Shown here piece after piece: positions 35,901 to 42,950 of a DNA stretch of 49,589 nucleotides (positions are counted from its first letter, which is position 1; each line of letters begins with the position of its first letter). The notes under the pieces were generated by a model that saw only the letters and a list, made by a program, of their open reading frames with translations, was not told where the DNA came from and did no database searches. Source of the stretch: an uncultured Muribaculaceae bacterium (GTDB lineage: Bacteria; Bacteroidota; Bacteroidia; Bacteroidales; Muribaculaceae); NCBI GenBank assembly GCA_947178505.1, contig CAMWYR010000012.1, positions 1-49,589 of the forward strand, in the 5' to 3' direction. The translations under genes were made by a program, and so were the position numbers.

Positions 35901-37238
35901 ACCGGCGACTGGCGCGAGCTTTCGATCTATCAGATCATGGTCGGCTCATTCCAGCATGGTGAGGGCGGCGCAAGCGGCTACAGCGATATGTGGGGCCCCG
36001 AGGGTCATCGCAAGAACGGCAACCTGCGCGGCATCATCAACTCGCTCGACTATATCAAGGAGCTGGGTATGAACGCCATCTGGATGACTCCGATATTCGA
36101 CTCGACCAACGGCCTCGGCGGTGAGAAACTTCAGGCCACCGGCTATTTCTGCACCAACTATTTCAAGGTAGACCCCAAATTCGGTACGGAAGCGGAGTTT
36201 GACGAGCTTATCCGTGAGGCCCACGACCGCGGCATATACGTGATTCTTGACGGCGTATTCGGTCATCATGGAGGTGTCAGCACAGCTTCGCCCAACGGAA
36301 AATACATAACCACGCGCGACAATACGCCCAACGTTCGCGGCACGGAGTCGGGCAATATCGTCTATCCCGGTTCGCTCGACTACTTCAAGGAAGTGGTGCG
36401 TTACTGGATGGAGCGCGGTGTTGACGGCTGGCGTCTCGACCAGTGTTATCAGGCTTACCAGGGAGGCCATAATTACTGGAAAGAACTGCGTGAGGAAGTA
36501 GAGAAAGTAGCCGCAGAACGTAAGGCCCGCGGCGAGCAATGGGGCACGCTTGCCTATATGGTGGGCGAAGACTGGACTTCTGCCGGCAATATCACCACCA
36601 CGCAGCAGGATGGCCTTAAGAGCGTGATGGACTTTGACGGTAAGGATAATCTGGTGAATCTCAGTTCGGGGGTCGGCTCCATCGGCTGGTTCCTGTCGAA
36701 TGATGCGGCTTCCAGAGGGTATCGTGATGCGGGTGTGAATCCAACGGTGTTCCTCAGTAATCACGATGTGGCGCGAGTAGGCGACTTCGTAGATATCGGC
36801 AGCCGGCCTAAGGAGCTTATGACGCGTCATGCGGCTGTGGCTGCCTATAGCGGTCCGACCTGTACATACTATGGCGACGAGATCGGAGATAAGAGCGGCA
36901 ACGGCTATAATGACAATAAGGCCCGCACGTCGGGACGCCTCACTGGCTTCAACGCCAATGAGCAGATGGTGCACGACTATGTGGCTAAGGTGTTCAAGGC
37001 CCGCGGCGAGAATCCGGCGCTGTGGCGCGGCAGAGTTGAGCGCCGTCAGCAGGGCAATAACACTGAGATCATCACCAAGACCGACGCCGAAACGGGCAAT
37101 AAGGTCGTTGTTATTTTCAGTTCGACTGATGCCAACGTGTCGATCGGAGGCACCGGAGTCGACCTTATCAATGGCGGCAATGTAAGCGGGAATGTCTCTG
37201 TAAGCGCCTGGATACCGGCTTTCATAAAGATGGACTGA
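32952..37238 (+). CDS. Tandem GH13 alpha-amylase with two catalytic domains and starch-binding-like modules
   Basis: A 1428-residue secreted protein that should cleave alpha-1,4-glucans. The signal peptide is followed by FAGC (C23), a possible lipobox. Modules in order: cadherin-like beta domain (30-125); GH13 domain A (130-690) with DIVLNH near 261, the nucleophile in GFRCDTAKHVE near 425, acid/base in GEAW near 471 and VSSHD near 535; a chitobiase-C-like beta domain (700-780); a starch-binding-like module (790-890; YIYFDDMSKTDVAVWAW, NWPGDRMTTKNGKYYW); an Ig-like linker (895-970); GH13 domain B (975-1428) with DGVFGHHG near 1100, GWRLDQ near 1163, GEDW near 1206 and SNHDVAR near 1272. Both catalytic triads look complete. 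It has no type IX sorting domain. The frame is intact and codon use is even. Confidence 0.92.
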   Translation: MNIHNNTRRALSTLGLTLAMFAGCPGASAASDATLNRLEIKIGGENILTGFNKATTNYEVELGEEASSIATFSAAPTSADAIVDITINGNHYTNHSLGSLTAGENIITYTVKDGDDTKVYTIKVTTPEVVRQDYFTWKNANMYFVITDRFYNGDPSNDESYHRHKNAGGSDVATFHGGDIKGLTEKLDYLDKLGVNAIWITAPYEQMHGWTGGKDDAFPHYAFHGYYTLDWTFMDRNMGTIEDMRNFVTEAHRRGIRVVMDIVLNHTGYSTLDDCVDYDFGNFNGSPVAGWVPNSAPYSMWSSSNSVSFNAVNAGKWGNWWGPWVRAFGDRSWGSQYGFVVPGGDDKTMSLAGLPDVVTERTASVDIPQFLQTKWNAEKGGDYDLYRLPNLDDWRVSGKGAPADYVISWLAGWVEYFGIDGFRCDTAKHVEFNRWNQLKNACKQALARWRASERADEYARGWTDDFWMTGEAWGWDHGDTGYFTQGGFDSMINFAFNGTEGGSGRTPSVNDWSYYANFCNGSNGRQVLNYVSSHDTGLHRPGDQKNVGTMLLLCPGGAQIYYGDETARPAVSGAGDPGMVTRGDFNWNAEDNDVNKHWQKVGQFRRRNPAVGAGSQTVTDGVYIRKFSENGYSNAVAIKLDTREGQTYTLKVGGAFPDGTRVMDGYNTDNTATVSGGTVTMAASGPVMLIEEYGTMGNGPVPPRPSRPVVTANPNGGSFIDNVTVSLSVLPAGTDIHYSTTGTATASSPVYTSALTFTETTTLSTYVENEGGSNVQTFTYTRQQGGGGDDPIDEDEVYIYFDDMSKTDVAVWAWNNSEQNCTASGNWPGDRMTTKNGKYYWALPEGKPMPDQIIISWGSHNDGDKAGGRDLEFANKHTYKADGSHSLVTYGPQRPEIEVSPASGTVRGGSTIVVTINNGATSISGSFNGTPLHLSNGSNSLSVSDYLASGASGLLSVTASNAVGSAEFSTTFTRDDSTPSYTLTGDWRELSIYQIMVGSFQHGEGGASGYSDMWGPEGHRKNGNLRGIINSLDYIKELGMNAIWMTPIFDSTNGLGGEKLQATGYFCTNYFKVDPKFGTEAEFDELIREAHDRGIYVILDGVFGHHGGVSTASPNGKYITTRDNTPNVRGTESGNIVYPGSLDYFKEVVRYWMERGVDGWRLDQCYQAYQGGHNYWKELREEVEKVAAERKARGEQWGTLAYMVGEDWTSAGNITTTQQDGLKSVMDFDGKDNLVNLSSGVGSIGWFLSNDAASRGYRDAGVNPTVFLSNHDVARVGDFVDIGSRPKELMTRHAAVAAYSGPTCTYYGDEIGDKSGNGYNDNKARTSGRLTGFNANEQMVHDYVAKVFKARGENPALWRGRVERRQQGNNTEIITKTDAETGNKVVVIFSSTDANVSIGGTGVDLINGGNVSGNVSVSAWIPAFIKMD

Positions 37239-37249
37239 TAAACCATCCG

Positions 37250-37263
37250 CTCCCTTCGGGGAG
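37250..37263 (+). other. UUCG tetraloop hairpin just after the amylase gene
   Basis: CTCCC-TTCG-GGGAG is an extra-stable tetraloop hairpin 12 bp after the amylase stop. No U-run follows, so it is more likely a 3'-end stabiliser than the terminator, which lies at 37287. Confidence 0.55.
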
Positions 37264-37286
37264 TCGGCATATACGGCAATAGAATA

Positions 37287-37328
37287 GCCGCCGCTCCGCA
37301 GCAGACGCGGGGCGGCGGCTTATTTTAT
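37287..37328. terminator. Terminator between the convergent amylase and fimbrillin genes
   Basis: GCCGCCGCTCCGC pairs with GCGGGGCGGCGGC (one G-T pair) around a 7-base loop, followed by TTATTTTAT on the plus strand and by TATTCTATT on the minus strand. It serves both the amylase and the fimbrillin genes. Confidence 0.88.
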
Positions 37329-37374
37329 GCCTTTGATATTATCTCCGTCCTACCGGGCGGGCGGTAGGTAGCTA

Positions 37375-38460
37375 TCAATGGTAGTTGACATCGATATCTA
37401 CGTAAGTATCTACGGAAGGATCGCCGAATTCAATTGCTCCCATCTCGCTGTTTGAGTTGATGACAACGCTGTAGATGTAGTGATTGCCGGCCTGCCATTC
37501 ATTGAATGAGGTTGTGGAGAGGGGAAATTTCAGCAGACCGTCGCCGAATGTGCTGCCTTCAACAACATTTTCATTCGGAGTGTTGGCGTTAGGCCATATC
37601 TTGGTGCCGGTGTGAGCATCATATACGCTGCACATCACGGTCAGATATGTATCCGAGCCTGATCCGTTGTTATTCCATATCAGCCTCTGGGGAATCATAT
37701 ATTTCGGGCCTCCGAAGATTGCGTCGGGATCGCTGAGGTCATTGGGAGTGCTGGAAAGGATAATCACATCTTCGGGCGACTGCGCCATATGGTACATGTA
37801 GACATACGGGGTGTTAAGGTCATTCCAGTAGCCCGTGCTGTTGGGGGTGACGGAGCCGGCTGTGGAGAGTGCCGGGAAATGGAAGTTGCCCCTCGTGGAA
37901 ATGTTGGCGATAACCACGTTGGAGACCCTTACCTGAATATCGGGATTTGTAGAACTGAGCTTTACGCTTACCTTCGCGAGTGCGTGGCGGAAATTAAAGA
38001 GCACCTGGGCGTTGGGCGAGTCGCTGTAGCCCGTCAGATTGGGACTGACGGCATATATGAGGTCAGTGAGACCTTCAATATTGTCATAGGGCACCGGCAT
38101 AATCGGAGTTGCGGAGCCGAGCCAGTCGCTCGGAGCAAATGCATAGAAATCCACGGCCTCATGTGCCGGCCAGTATTTCACGGGCGAATATGTCCATACG
38201 TTAGTGGCATTCTTAGTTACCGTCACGTTGTTCATGAACACGGTGGGATGCGTGGCCGAACCGGTATAGGCGTACACGTTAAATGCATTCAGATTGTTTG
38301 TAGTGAGGTCTCCACGGGTGAGATCCGTAGCAGCTGCGAAGCGTATCTGACGGTTGCCGGAGGAGTTGGTGGGCTCTGTTGAATGATCGTCTGCCGAGCA
38401 GGCAGTCAGCGTCACGGCAGAGACAGCAAGTACGCTGAAAAGCAAATGGAATATTCTCAT
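37375..38460 (-). CDS. Fimbrillin family lipoprotein
   Basis: A 361-residue pilin-like lipoprotein: signal peptide ending in VTLTAC (C21), then the common fimbrillin opening QIRFAAATDLTRGD, LNAFNVYAYTG, WTYSPVKYWPAHEAVDFYAFAPSDW, and later FNFRHALAKVSVKLSS. These are the usual features of Bacteroidales type V fimbrillins, which are lipidated, moved to the outer surface, trimmed and polymerised by strand exchange. The C-terminus (HYIYSVVINSNSEMGAIEF...VDIDVNYH) has the typical final strands. It is 20 bp downstream of the DUF5119 gene, so the two form an operon. It could be a tip or accessory subunit rather than the shaft. Confidence 0.88.
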   Translation of the reverse strand: MRIFHLLFSVLAVSAVTLTACSADDHSTEPTNSSGNRQIRFAAATDLTRGDLTTNNLNAFNVYAYTGSATHPTVFMNNVTVTKNATNVWTYSPVKYWPAHEAVDFYAFAPSDWLGSATPIMPVPYDNIEGLTDLIYAVSPNLTGYSDSPNAQVLFNFRHALAKVSVKLSSTNPDIQVRVSNVVIANISTRGNFHFPALSTAGSVTPNSTGYWNDLNTPYVYMYHMAQSPEDVIILSSTPNDLSDPDAIFGGPKYMIPQRLIWNNNGSGSDTYLTVMCSVYDAHTGTKIWPNANTPNENVVEGSTFGDGLLKFPLSTTSFNEWQAGNHYIYSVVINSNSEMGAIEFGDPSVDTYVDIDVNYH

Positions 38461-38480
38461 ATCAGTGGTTTTTTTATTAT

Positions 38481-39482
38481 TCAGGAATTAATATCGATCT
38501 GCAATACGCTCCATCCGTCAACATCTACCTTCAGCCCGACTTCATTAGGGTCGTCAGCAGGCTCCTGTGGGAGGGAAAGCCCATTTATATTTAGGTAAAC
38601 ATTGTGGACACGGGGAGAGTTCAGCACCTGTTGTGTAACATCAAATTTTTTTTCATACCCTCCACCGGCGTAGTAGTGAAACCGGAGCGTTACCGAGTAG
38701 GCCGCTGAGGCCGGGTCGTTCAGAAAGCCGGATGTGGCGCCGGAAGCCCGGTTGCCGGAGGTGTTGATATCAAGCTCGAACAGCGTGGATACGTCAGATC
38801 CTATGGGGGAGAGCGTCGGTAGCCTGACTCCCTCCGCGCAGCCTTCCAGCACGGCGTCAACGGTGCGCACTCGCTCGAGCCCCTCGATTTCCTCCACGCT
38901 GAGATTGAATATCGTGGCGGCCGAGTCGGGTGGGCAAACTACTGTTGAAGTGTCGAATGCACCGTCGGATTGCGATGGATAGCTGACTGCTCCGGGATAC
39001 ACGTCAAGCGGCTCTACAATTCCGACGTAAGGCATTCCGGTCGGTACGGTATATTTCACGCTTCTCAAAGCTTCCAGTGCGGTCAGGGAGGCTTCGGAAT
39101 AGGGTAGGTCGGTAAGCATGATGCCGGGAAGGTCATTGTTGACGGCAATCAGTGAATAGCGCCCTTGGGTTAGTTCCACCGGGCCTCCGTTGCGTCCGGG
39201 AATCTCGAATCTCCAGAATTCTCCGTGTTCGTCCTGCGGATAAAAAAGCAGGGTCATGCCTTTAGGATCCGCACCCTCAGCCTTTTCCCAGTTAAAGCGC
39301 ACGTTGACAAGGCAAAGTTGTTCGGGATAGACCAGCTCTTTATGATTACAGCCCGAAAGCAGAAATAGGGCTACCATAAGTATTATGGCATACCCTTTCT
39401 CGGCCTGCCGGCAATGGCGCAGGCATTCCAAATGCTTCAGAGCGGTTCTCTGGTAAGCAATGGTAAGAGCGGGTGGAATCAT
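38481..39482 (-). CDS. DUF5119 domain lipoprotein (fimbrial anchor-like)
   Basis: A protein of up to 333 residues with lipobox FLLSGC. DUF5119 proteins are commonly paired with fimbrillins and resemble FimB/Mfa2 anchors: the early pattern LVYPEQLCLVNVRFNWEKAEGADPKG reads as LVNVRFNWEKA plus MTLLFYPQDEHGE, with GGPVELTQGRYSLIAVNND next, as in proteins that begin a first beta-sandwich. The start is uncertain: ATG 39482 gives a 34-residue tail before the hydrophobic core, and a TTG at 39431 would give a more normal signal peptide. No TAnnTTTG box is visible. It is followed after 20 bp by the fimbrillin gene. Confidence 0.82.
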   Translation of the reverse strand: MIPPALTIAYQRTALKHLECLRHCRQAEKGYAIILMVALFLLSGCNHKELVYPEQLCLVNVRFNWEKAEGADPKGMTLLFYPQDEHGEFWRFEIPGRNGGPVELTQGRYSLIAVNNDLPGIMLTDLPYSEASLTALEALRSVKYTVPTGMPYVGIVEPLDVYPGAVSYPSQSDGAFDTSTVVCPPDSAATIFNLSVEEIEGLERVRTVDAVLEGCAEGVRLPTLSPIGSDVSTLFELDINTSGNRASGATSGFLNDPASAAYSVTLRFHYYAGGGYEKKFDVTQQVLNSPRVHNVYLNINGLSLPQEPADDPNEVGLKVDVDGWSVLQIDINS

Positions 39483-39590
39483 ATTGCTATAACAATTTAT
39501 TGCCCCTTATATTCACCCGCCACTTAAAAAATTGGCAGGGTTGCACAGAGCGTGTCTCAGGCGAATTGATTCATCAGGAATCCCGCGGCG

Positions 39591-40685
39591 TCAGCAGGTA
39601 CGGTAGATTTTGGTGAGGCGGGGGATGAAGGAGGCCCAGGAGAGATGGTTTGCGTAGCGGCTGAAGGCCTCGAGGCCCATGTCGTGGCGGAGGTTGGGGT
39701 CGGTGGCGAGGCGTCGCATGGCGTCGGCAAGTTCTGTGGCACTGGCCGGTGAAACGAATATGGCCGTGGTGCCATCTTCAAGGTATTCGGGCTGCGCCCC
39801 GTTGGTGGAGCAAATCTGCGGGCGTCCCGCCGCCATGACGCGTAGATTTGACAGGCCAAAGCCCTCGCGCTCCACGGAGGGGAGCACGGCGAAATGCGAC
39901 TGCACGATCATCTCGTCGGGAGCCTCGCCATCGTTGCGCCAGTCGATCATTTCCATCACGTTACGGGCAAGCGCGCGGCGCCGTAGCGTGTCAAGATAGT
40001 CCGGATTGCCCTGACCGGCAATCCGGAGGCGCAGGCGGTGCCCGCGCAAAGAAGGGAGCGCGTCAATGATTGACTCAATCCCCTTGCCCTTCACCACCGG
40101 GCCCAAATAAATGGCGAACACCGGCCCCTTCTCAGGGGGCCGCTGCGGCAGCGAATAGGGGATATTGATGCTGTTGAGGAGGATATGCACCGTGCTCACG
40201 CGCATAGGCAGGCGTTCCGGCCATGGAGCCCGGAAACGATCGAAAGCCGTGCGCGACACGAAGAGGTGGGCGTTAATCTTATCATAGATGCGACGGAAAA
40301 GCCATGAGTTGCGCCCCGGGCGCACGTTATGGCGCGTGGAAATCACGCGTATGTCAGGCCGCTTGGCGATGCGCTTGGCGAGCAGCGCAGTGAAGGCGTC
40401 GCGATAGCGGTGCACATGTATATAGCCGTTGTTGCGCCCCACGGAGCGCAGCCTGCGTGCAAGCAGGAAAGCCGAGGCCGGGTCGAAAAAGCCCCGCAAC
40501 GGGGCATGAAGCAACGGAATGCCTGCCTTGCGGAACCGGTCGTCGATCACCTTGGCATCGCGCGTCACGGCCGTCACATCCCACCCCAGCGAATGGTAAT
40601 GACAGCAGATATCGAGCGCGTAGCGTTGCGCGCCGCCCCAGCGGTTGCTTGAAATCAGATGGATTAATGTCGGCTTTTCGCTCAT
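39591..40685 (-). CDS. Glycosyltransferase family 4 protein
   Basis: A 364-residue GT-B fold glycosyltransferase, likely acting on a surface or lipid-linked glycan at the cytoplasmic face. The N-terminal domain opens LIHLISSNRWGGAQRYALDIC (acceptor side, GGAxR loop), with HVHRYRDAF and VISTRHNVRP further on. The C-terminal domain has the donor-binding segments AIYLGPVVKGKGIESIIDAL, RLRIAGQGNPDYLDTL, VLPSVEREGFGLSNLRVMAAGRP (the E-x7-E region) and NGAQPEYLEDG. Donor and acceptor cannot be told from sequence. It lies 50 bp after the alanine-dehydrogenase-like gene. No other polysaccharide genes adjoin it. Confidence 0.9.
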   Translation of the reverse strand: MSEKPTLIHLISSNRWGGAQRYALDICCHYHSLGWDVTAVTRDAKVIDDRFRKAGIPLLHAPLRGFFDPASAFLLARRLRSVGRNNGYIHVHRYRDAFTALLAKRIAKRPDIRVISTRHNVRPGRNSWLFRRIYDKINAHLFVSRTAFDRFRAPWPERLPMRVSTVHILLNSINIPYSLPQRPPEKGPVFAIYLGPVVKGKGIESIIDALPSLRGHRLRLRIAGQGNPDYLDTLRRRALARNVMEMIDWRNDGEAPDEMIVQSHFAVLPSVEREGFGLSNLRVMAAGRPQICSTNGAQPEYLEDGTTAIFVSPASATELADAMRRLATDPNLRHDMGLEAFSRYANHLSWASFIPRLTKIYRTC

Positions 40686-40735
40686 AGATGGTTTCGGCCG
40701 ACACCGGACGCGGGGGGTCGGTTACCGAGTGTAAA

Positions 40736-41836
40736 TCAGTTGGAGGTTGAGAGCATTACCCTTATATCAATGCTCGGCATCCCTACGTAGGCGCCGATGA
40801 GCTTATCCACGAGCTTGCCGTTGTAGGTCACCATGCCGCTCTGCATGCCCGGCGTGGTCTTCATCATATTGTCGAAGCCATCCTTTATCACCATCTCATT
40901 GAAGAAATTTCCCAGCGGATTGGAAAGTGCCATCGCCACCGTGCGCGGGAACGAGATAGACGGGTGCGATTCATTGAGATCGAGCACGTAGACACTGTCT
41001 TTAAGCGACGAATTGAGGCTCTTCGGGAACTCGAACTGGCGGCTCGTATTGCTCGTGATGATAACGTCGGCCGTCTTGACGCGGTTTGTCAGCACGCGCG
41101 GATGAATGCAGATGAGCTCTACCGGGTATGAGCAGCTTGAGCGCATGAGATGGAGCGCCGACACATCGTTGTCCATGATCACTACCTTGGCGCCTGCGCC
41201 GGCAGCGGCGTTCGCGGCGGCGATACATTCATTGCCGCAGCCGATGATGAGCACCTCGCACGGGTTGATACCCGCCACCCCGGCAAGCAGCACGCCCTTG
41301 CCGCCTCCGAGATAGGAGAGGGCCTCCTGCGCATAGATGATAGCGCCGCGACCGTCGATTTCGTCGATGATGTCGGCGAAGATCTCTACGTCATGATGCG
41401 ACACCATGTTGTCGAAACATCCGCACGAGATCTGGCGCTCCAGGAGGGCCTTGATCACGGCCTGGTCAAAGAGGCCGTTGTCCATCATACAGAGCAGTGC
41501 CGAATGAGGGTTCATTTTCTTTATATCCTTAGGGCGAAGAGGCTGATAGGAAAGCACCACCGGCGCGCGGAGCGCCTCCTCACGCGTCACGATCCGCACG
41601 CCATATTCGGCATACGTCGCGTCGGAGAAACTGATGTCGACTCCCGCACCAGCTTCCATCGAGATGCGTATGCCCGCCGATGTCAGAAGGCCGCACGCCT
41701 CCGGCGTGAGGAAGAAGCGCGTCTCGTCGGTGTCGGCATAATTTCCGAGCAGCCCGAGATGTAGTGAGCGGGGCATTGTTTCGAGATCTGTCAACCGGGG
41801 TTCTACCTCCGGAACTGAAGCGATGTTAGGAGTCAT
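40736..41836 (-). CDS. Alanine dehydrogenase/PNT-like protein, apparently lacking catalytic residues
   Basis: A 366-residue protein of the alanine dehydrogenase/transhydrogenase-alpha fold. Recognisable parts are TRFFLTPEACGLLTSAGI, SMEAGAGVDISFSDATYAEYGVRI (N-terminal domain), and the NAD fold EVLIIGCGNECIAAANAAA...AKVVIMDND near residues 192-222. Two positions that are catalytic in known enzymes differ: the segment normally reading VKEPL, with the substrate-binding lysine, is SYQPL, and the segment normally holding the catalytic histidine (YLHLA) is MMDNG. The glycine-rich loop is GCGNEC rather than GxGxxG. The true substrate, or whether it is an enzyme at all, is open. A clear -7 box lies about 50 bp upstream. 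Confidence 0.78.
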   Translation of the reverse strand: MTPNIASVPEVEPRLTDLETMPRSLHLGLLGNYADTDETRFFLTPEACGLLTSAGIRISMEAGAGVDISFSDATYAEYGVRIVTREEALRAPVVLSYQPLRPKDIKKMNPHSALLCMMDNGLFDQAVIKALLERQISCGCFDNMVSHHDVEIFADIIDEIDGRGAIIYAQEALSYLGGGKGVLLAGVAGINPCEVLIIGCGNECIAAANAAAGAGAKVVIMDNDVSALHLMRSSCSYPVELICIHPRVLTNRVKTADVIITSNTSRQFEFPKSLNSSLKDSVYVLDLNESHPSISFPRTVAMALSNPLGNFFNEMVIKDGFDNMMKTTPGMQSGMVTYNGKLVDKLIGAYVGMPSIDIRVMLSTSN

Positions 41837-41886
41837 GGTGGTGGGTGTTGAGGTTAATCGGAGACAATTATGTCTCCCTTCAGAAG

Positions 41887-41894
41887 CAAAGTTA
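41887..41894 (-). promoter_or_regulatory. Bacteroidetes -7 box for the alanine-dehydrogenase-like gene
   Basis: The minus strand reads TAACTTTG, an exact TAnnTTTG match in a T-rich run, with TTTT at the -33 position. Predicted start near 41882; leader about 46 nt. Confidence 0.65.
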
Positions 41895-42007
41895 ATAAAA
41901 AAATCTAAAAAAAGAAAAATTAGTTGATGTTACTTTGCTTCCGCCGGCGCCCCGGCACCTGTCAGGCAGCGGGCAGCGGACGTATAACGGCGAGTGTCCG
42001 GGCGCTC

Positions 42008-42541
42008 TCAGGCGAGTTCGGGATGTGCTTCGAGAAATGTGCGTACGGTGTCGTCGATCTGGCGTCGGTCTTCGAGCCGATCGCCGTTGAAGCATATATG
42101 TGCGCGGCGATAGAAGGGCATCCGTGCGGCAAGCCCTTCACCGACTGCCTCCGCAATCTCATCGGGCTTCTTCCCCGCCATCAGCGGGCGACGCGAACTG
42201 TTGGCGATGATGCGCTCGATTATGCGGCCTTCCGATGCCTCGAGAAACAGAACCGTACCGCGCCCGAGCATATAGTCGAGATTATCACCGAAGCATGGCG
42301 TGCCTCCGCCGCACGCGATTATCACATCATCAAATTCGCCCACCTCCTGCAGCATAGCCGTCTCCAGCCGGCGGAAGCCCTCCTCGCCTCGCTCCGTGAA
42401 GATCTGCGGGATAGTGCGGTGGAACCTTTGCTCGATAAAGAAGTCGAGGTCGATCAGCCGGCGCCCCGTAGCGCGCGCAAGGGCCCGCCCGAACGTGGTC
42501 TTGCCGCAGGCCATATATCCGATGATGAAAAGTGGCGACAT
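42008..42541 (-). CDS. aroK: Shikimate kinase
   Basis: Phosphorylates shikimate with ATP in the aromatic amino acid pathway, in the cytoplasm. It is 177 residues, standard. The P-loop is IIGYMACGKTTFGRALA at residues 6-22; the shikimate-binding acids are in RRLIDLDFFIEQ near residue 33; the Walker B-like loop is VIIACGGGTPC near residue 77; the lid region is SSRRPLMAGK near residue 115. The start is ATG at 42539-42541. aroB is 17 kb away on the other strand, so the pathway is scattered. The DUF2752 gene lies 34 bp upstream in the same direction. Confidence 0.96.
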   Translation of the reverse strand: MSPLFIIGYMACGKTTFGRALARATGRRLIDLDFFIEQRFHRTIPQIFTERGEEGFRRLETAMLQEVGEFDDVIIACGGGTPCFGDNLDYMLGRGTVLFLEASEGRIIERIIANSSRRPLMAGKKPDEIAEAVGEGLAARMPFYRRAHICFNGDRLEDRRQIDDTVRTFLEAHPELA

Positions 42542-42575
42542 AATTGCAGTGAAATTCAGGGGGTCGGGACGGCCA

Positions 42576-42950
42576 TCAGAGATTGCGCAGGATGGTCCAG
42601 GCTGTCAGGGACGCCGACACGATGATTATTGAGGGCACGGAATTGAGGATGTTATAGAGGCGCGGAAGCCGCGTGCGGAACAATGCGGAGAATATCATCA
42701 GCGCCAGAAGCGGCGAGGCGCAGAGCAGGAACGCGTTGGCGTGCCAGGCGCCCCGGAGGTCGCCGTGGAGGAGCGCATGTAGCATCCGCTGACTTCCGCA
42801 TCCGGGGCAGTCCCACCCTGTGAGGGAGTGAAAGATGCACTTCGGTGCCAGCGCCGAGTCGGCCGGGTCGAAGATGAAGTAGAGCACCCCGATCAGCACG
42901 ACCACCACCGAGATGGCGGCCGCTATGGCTGCGCGACTGCCCTCGCTCAT
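42576..42950 (-). CDS. DUF2752 membrane protein
   Basis: A 124-residue membrane protein of the DUF2752 family, function unknown. It has three hydrophobic spans (about 8-28, 72-90 and 103-122) and the hallmark PKCIFHSLTGWDCPGCGSQR, here seen as CIFHSLTGWDCPGCGSQRML near residues 37-57, followed by LLHGDLRGAWHANAFLL. The paired cysteines in the CPGCG motif suggest a metal or redox role but this is unproven. Its ATG overlaps the stop of the CD225-like gene (42947-42950), so the two are translationally coupled, a pairing often seen in Bacteroidetes. Confidence 0.9.
   Translation of the reverse strand: MSEGSRAAIAAAISVVVVLIGVLYFIFDPADSALAPKCIFHSLTGWDCPGCGSQRMLHALLHGDLRGAWHANAFLLCASPLLALMIFSALFRTRLPRLYNILNSVPSIIIVSASLTAWTILRNL

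Noticed and set aside
35946..36974. A 342-codon open frame on the minus strand across GH13 domain B
   Set aside because: It is antisense to intact catalytic motifs; no start signal or family resemblance.
39557..39859. A 100-codon frame on the minus strand at the end of the GT4 gene
   Set aside because: It overlaps the glycosyltransferase C-terminus in another frame and has the serine/proline-rich look of a shadow.
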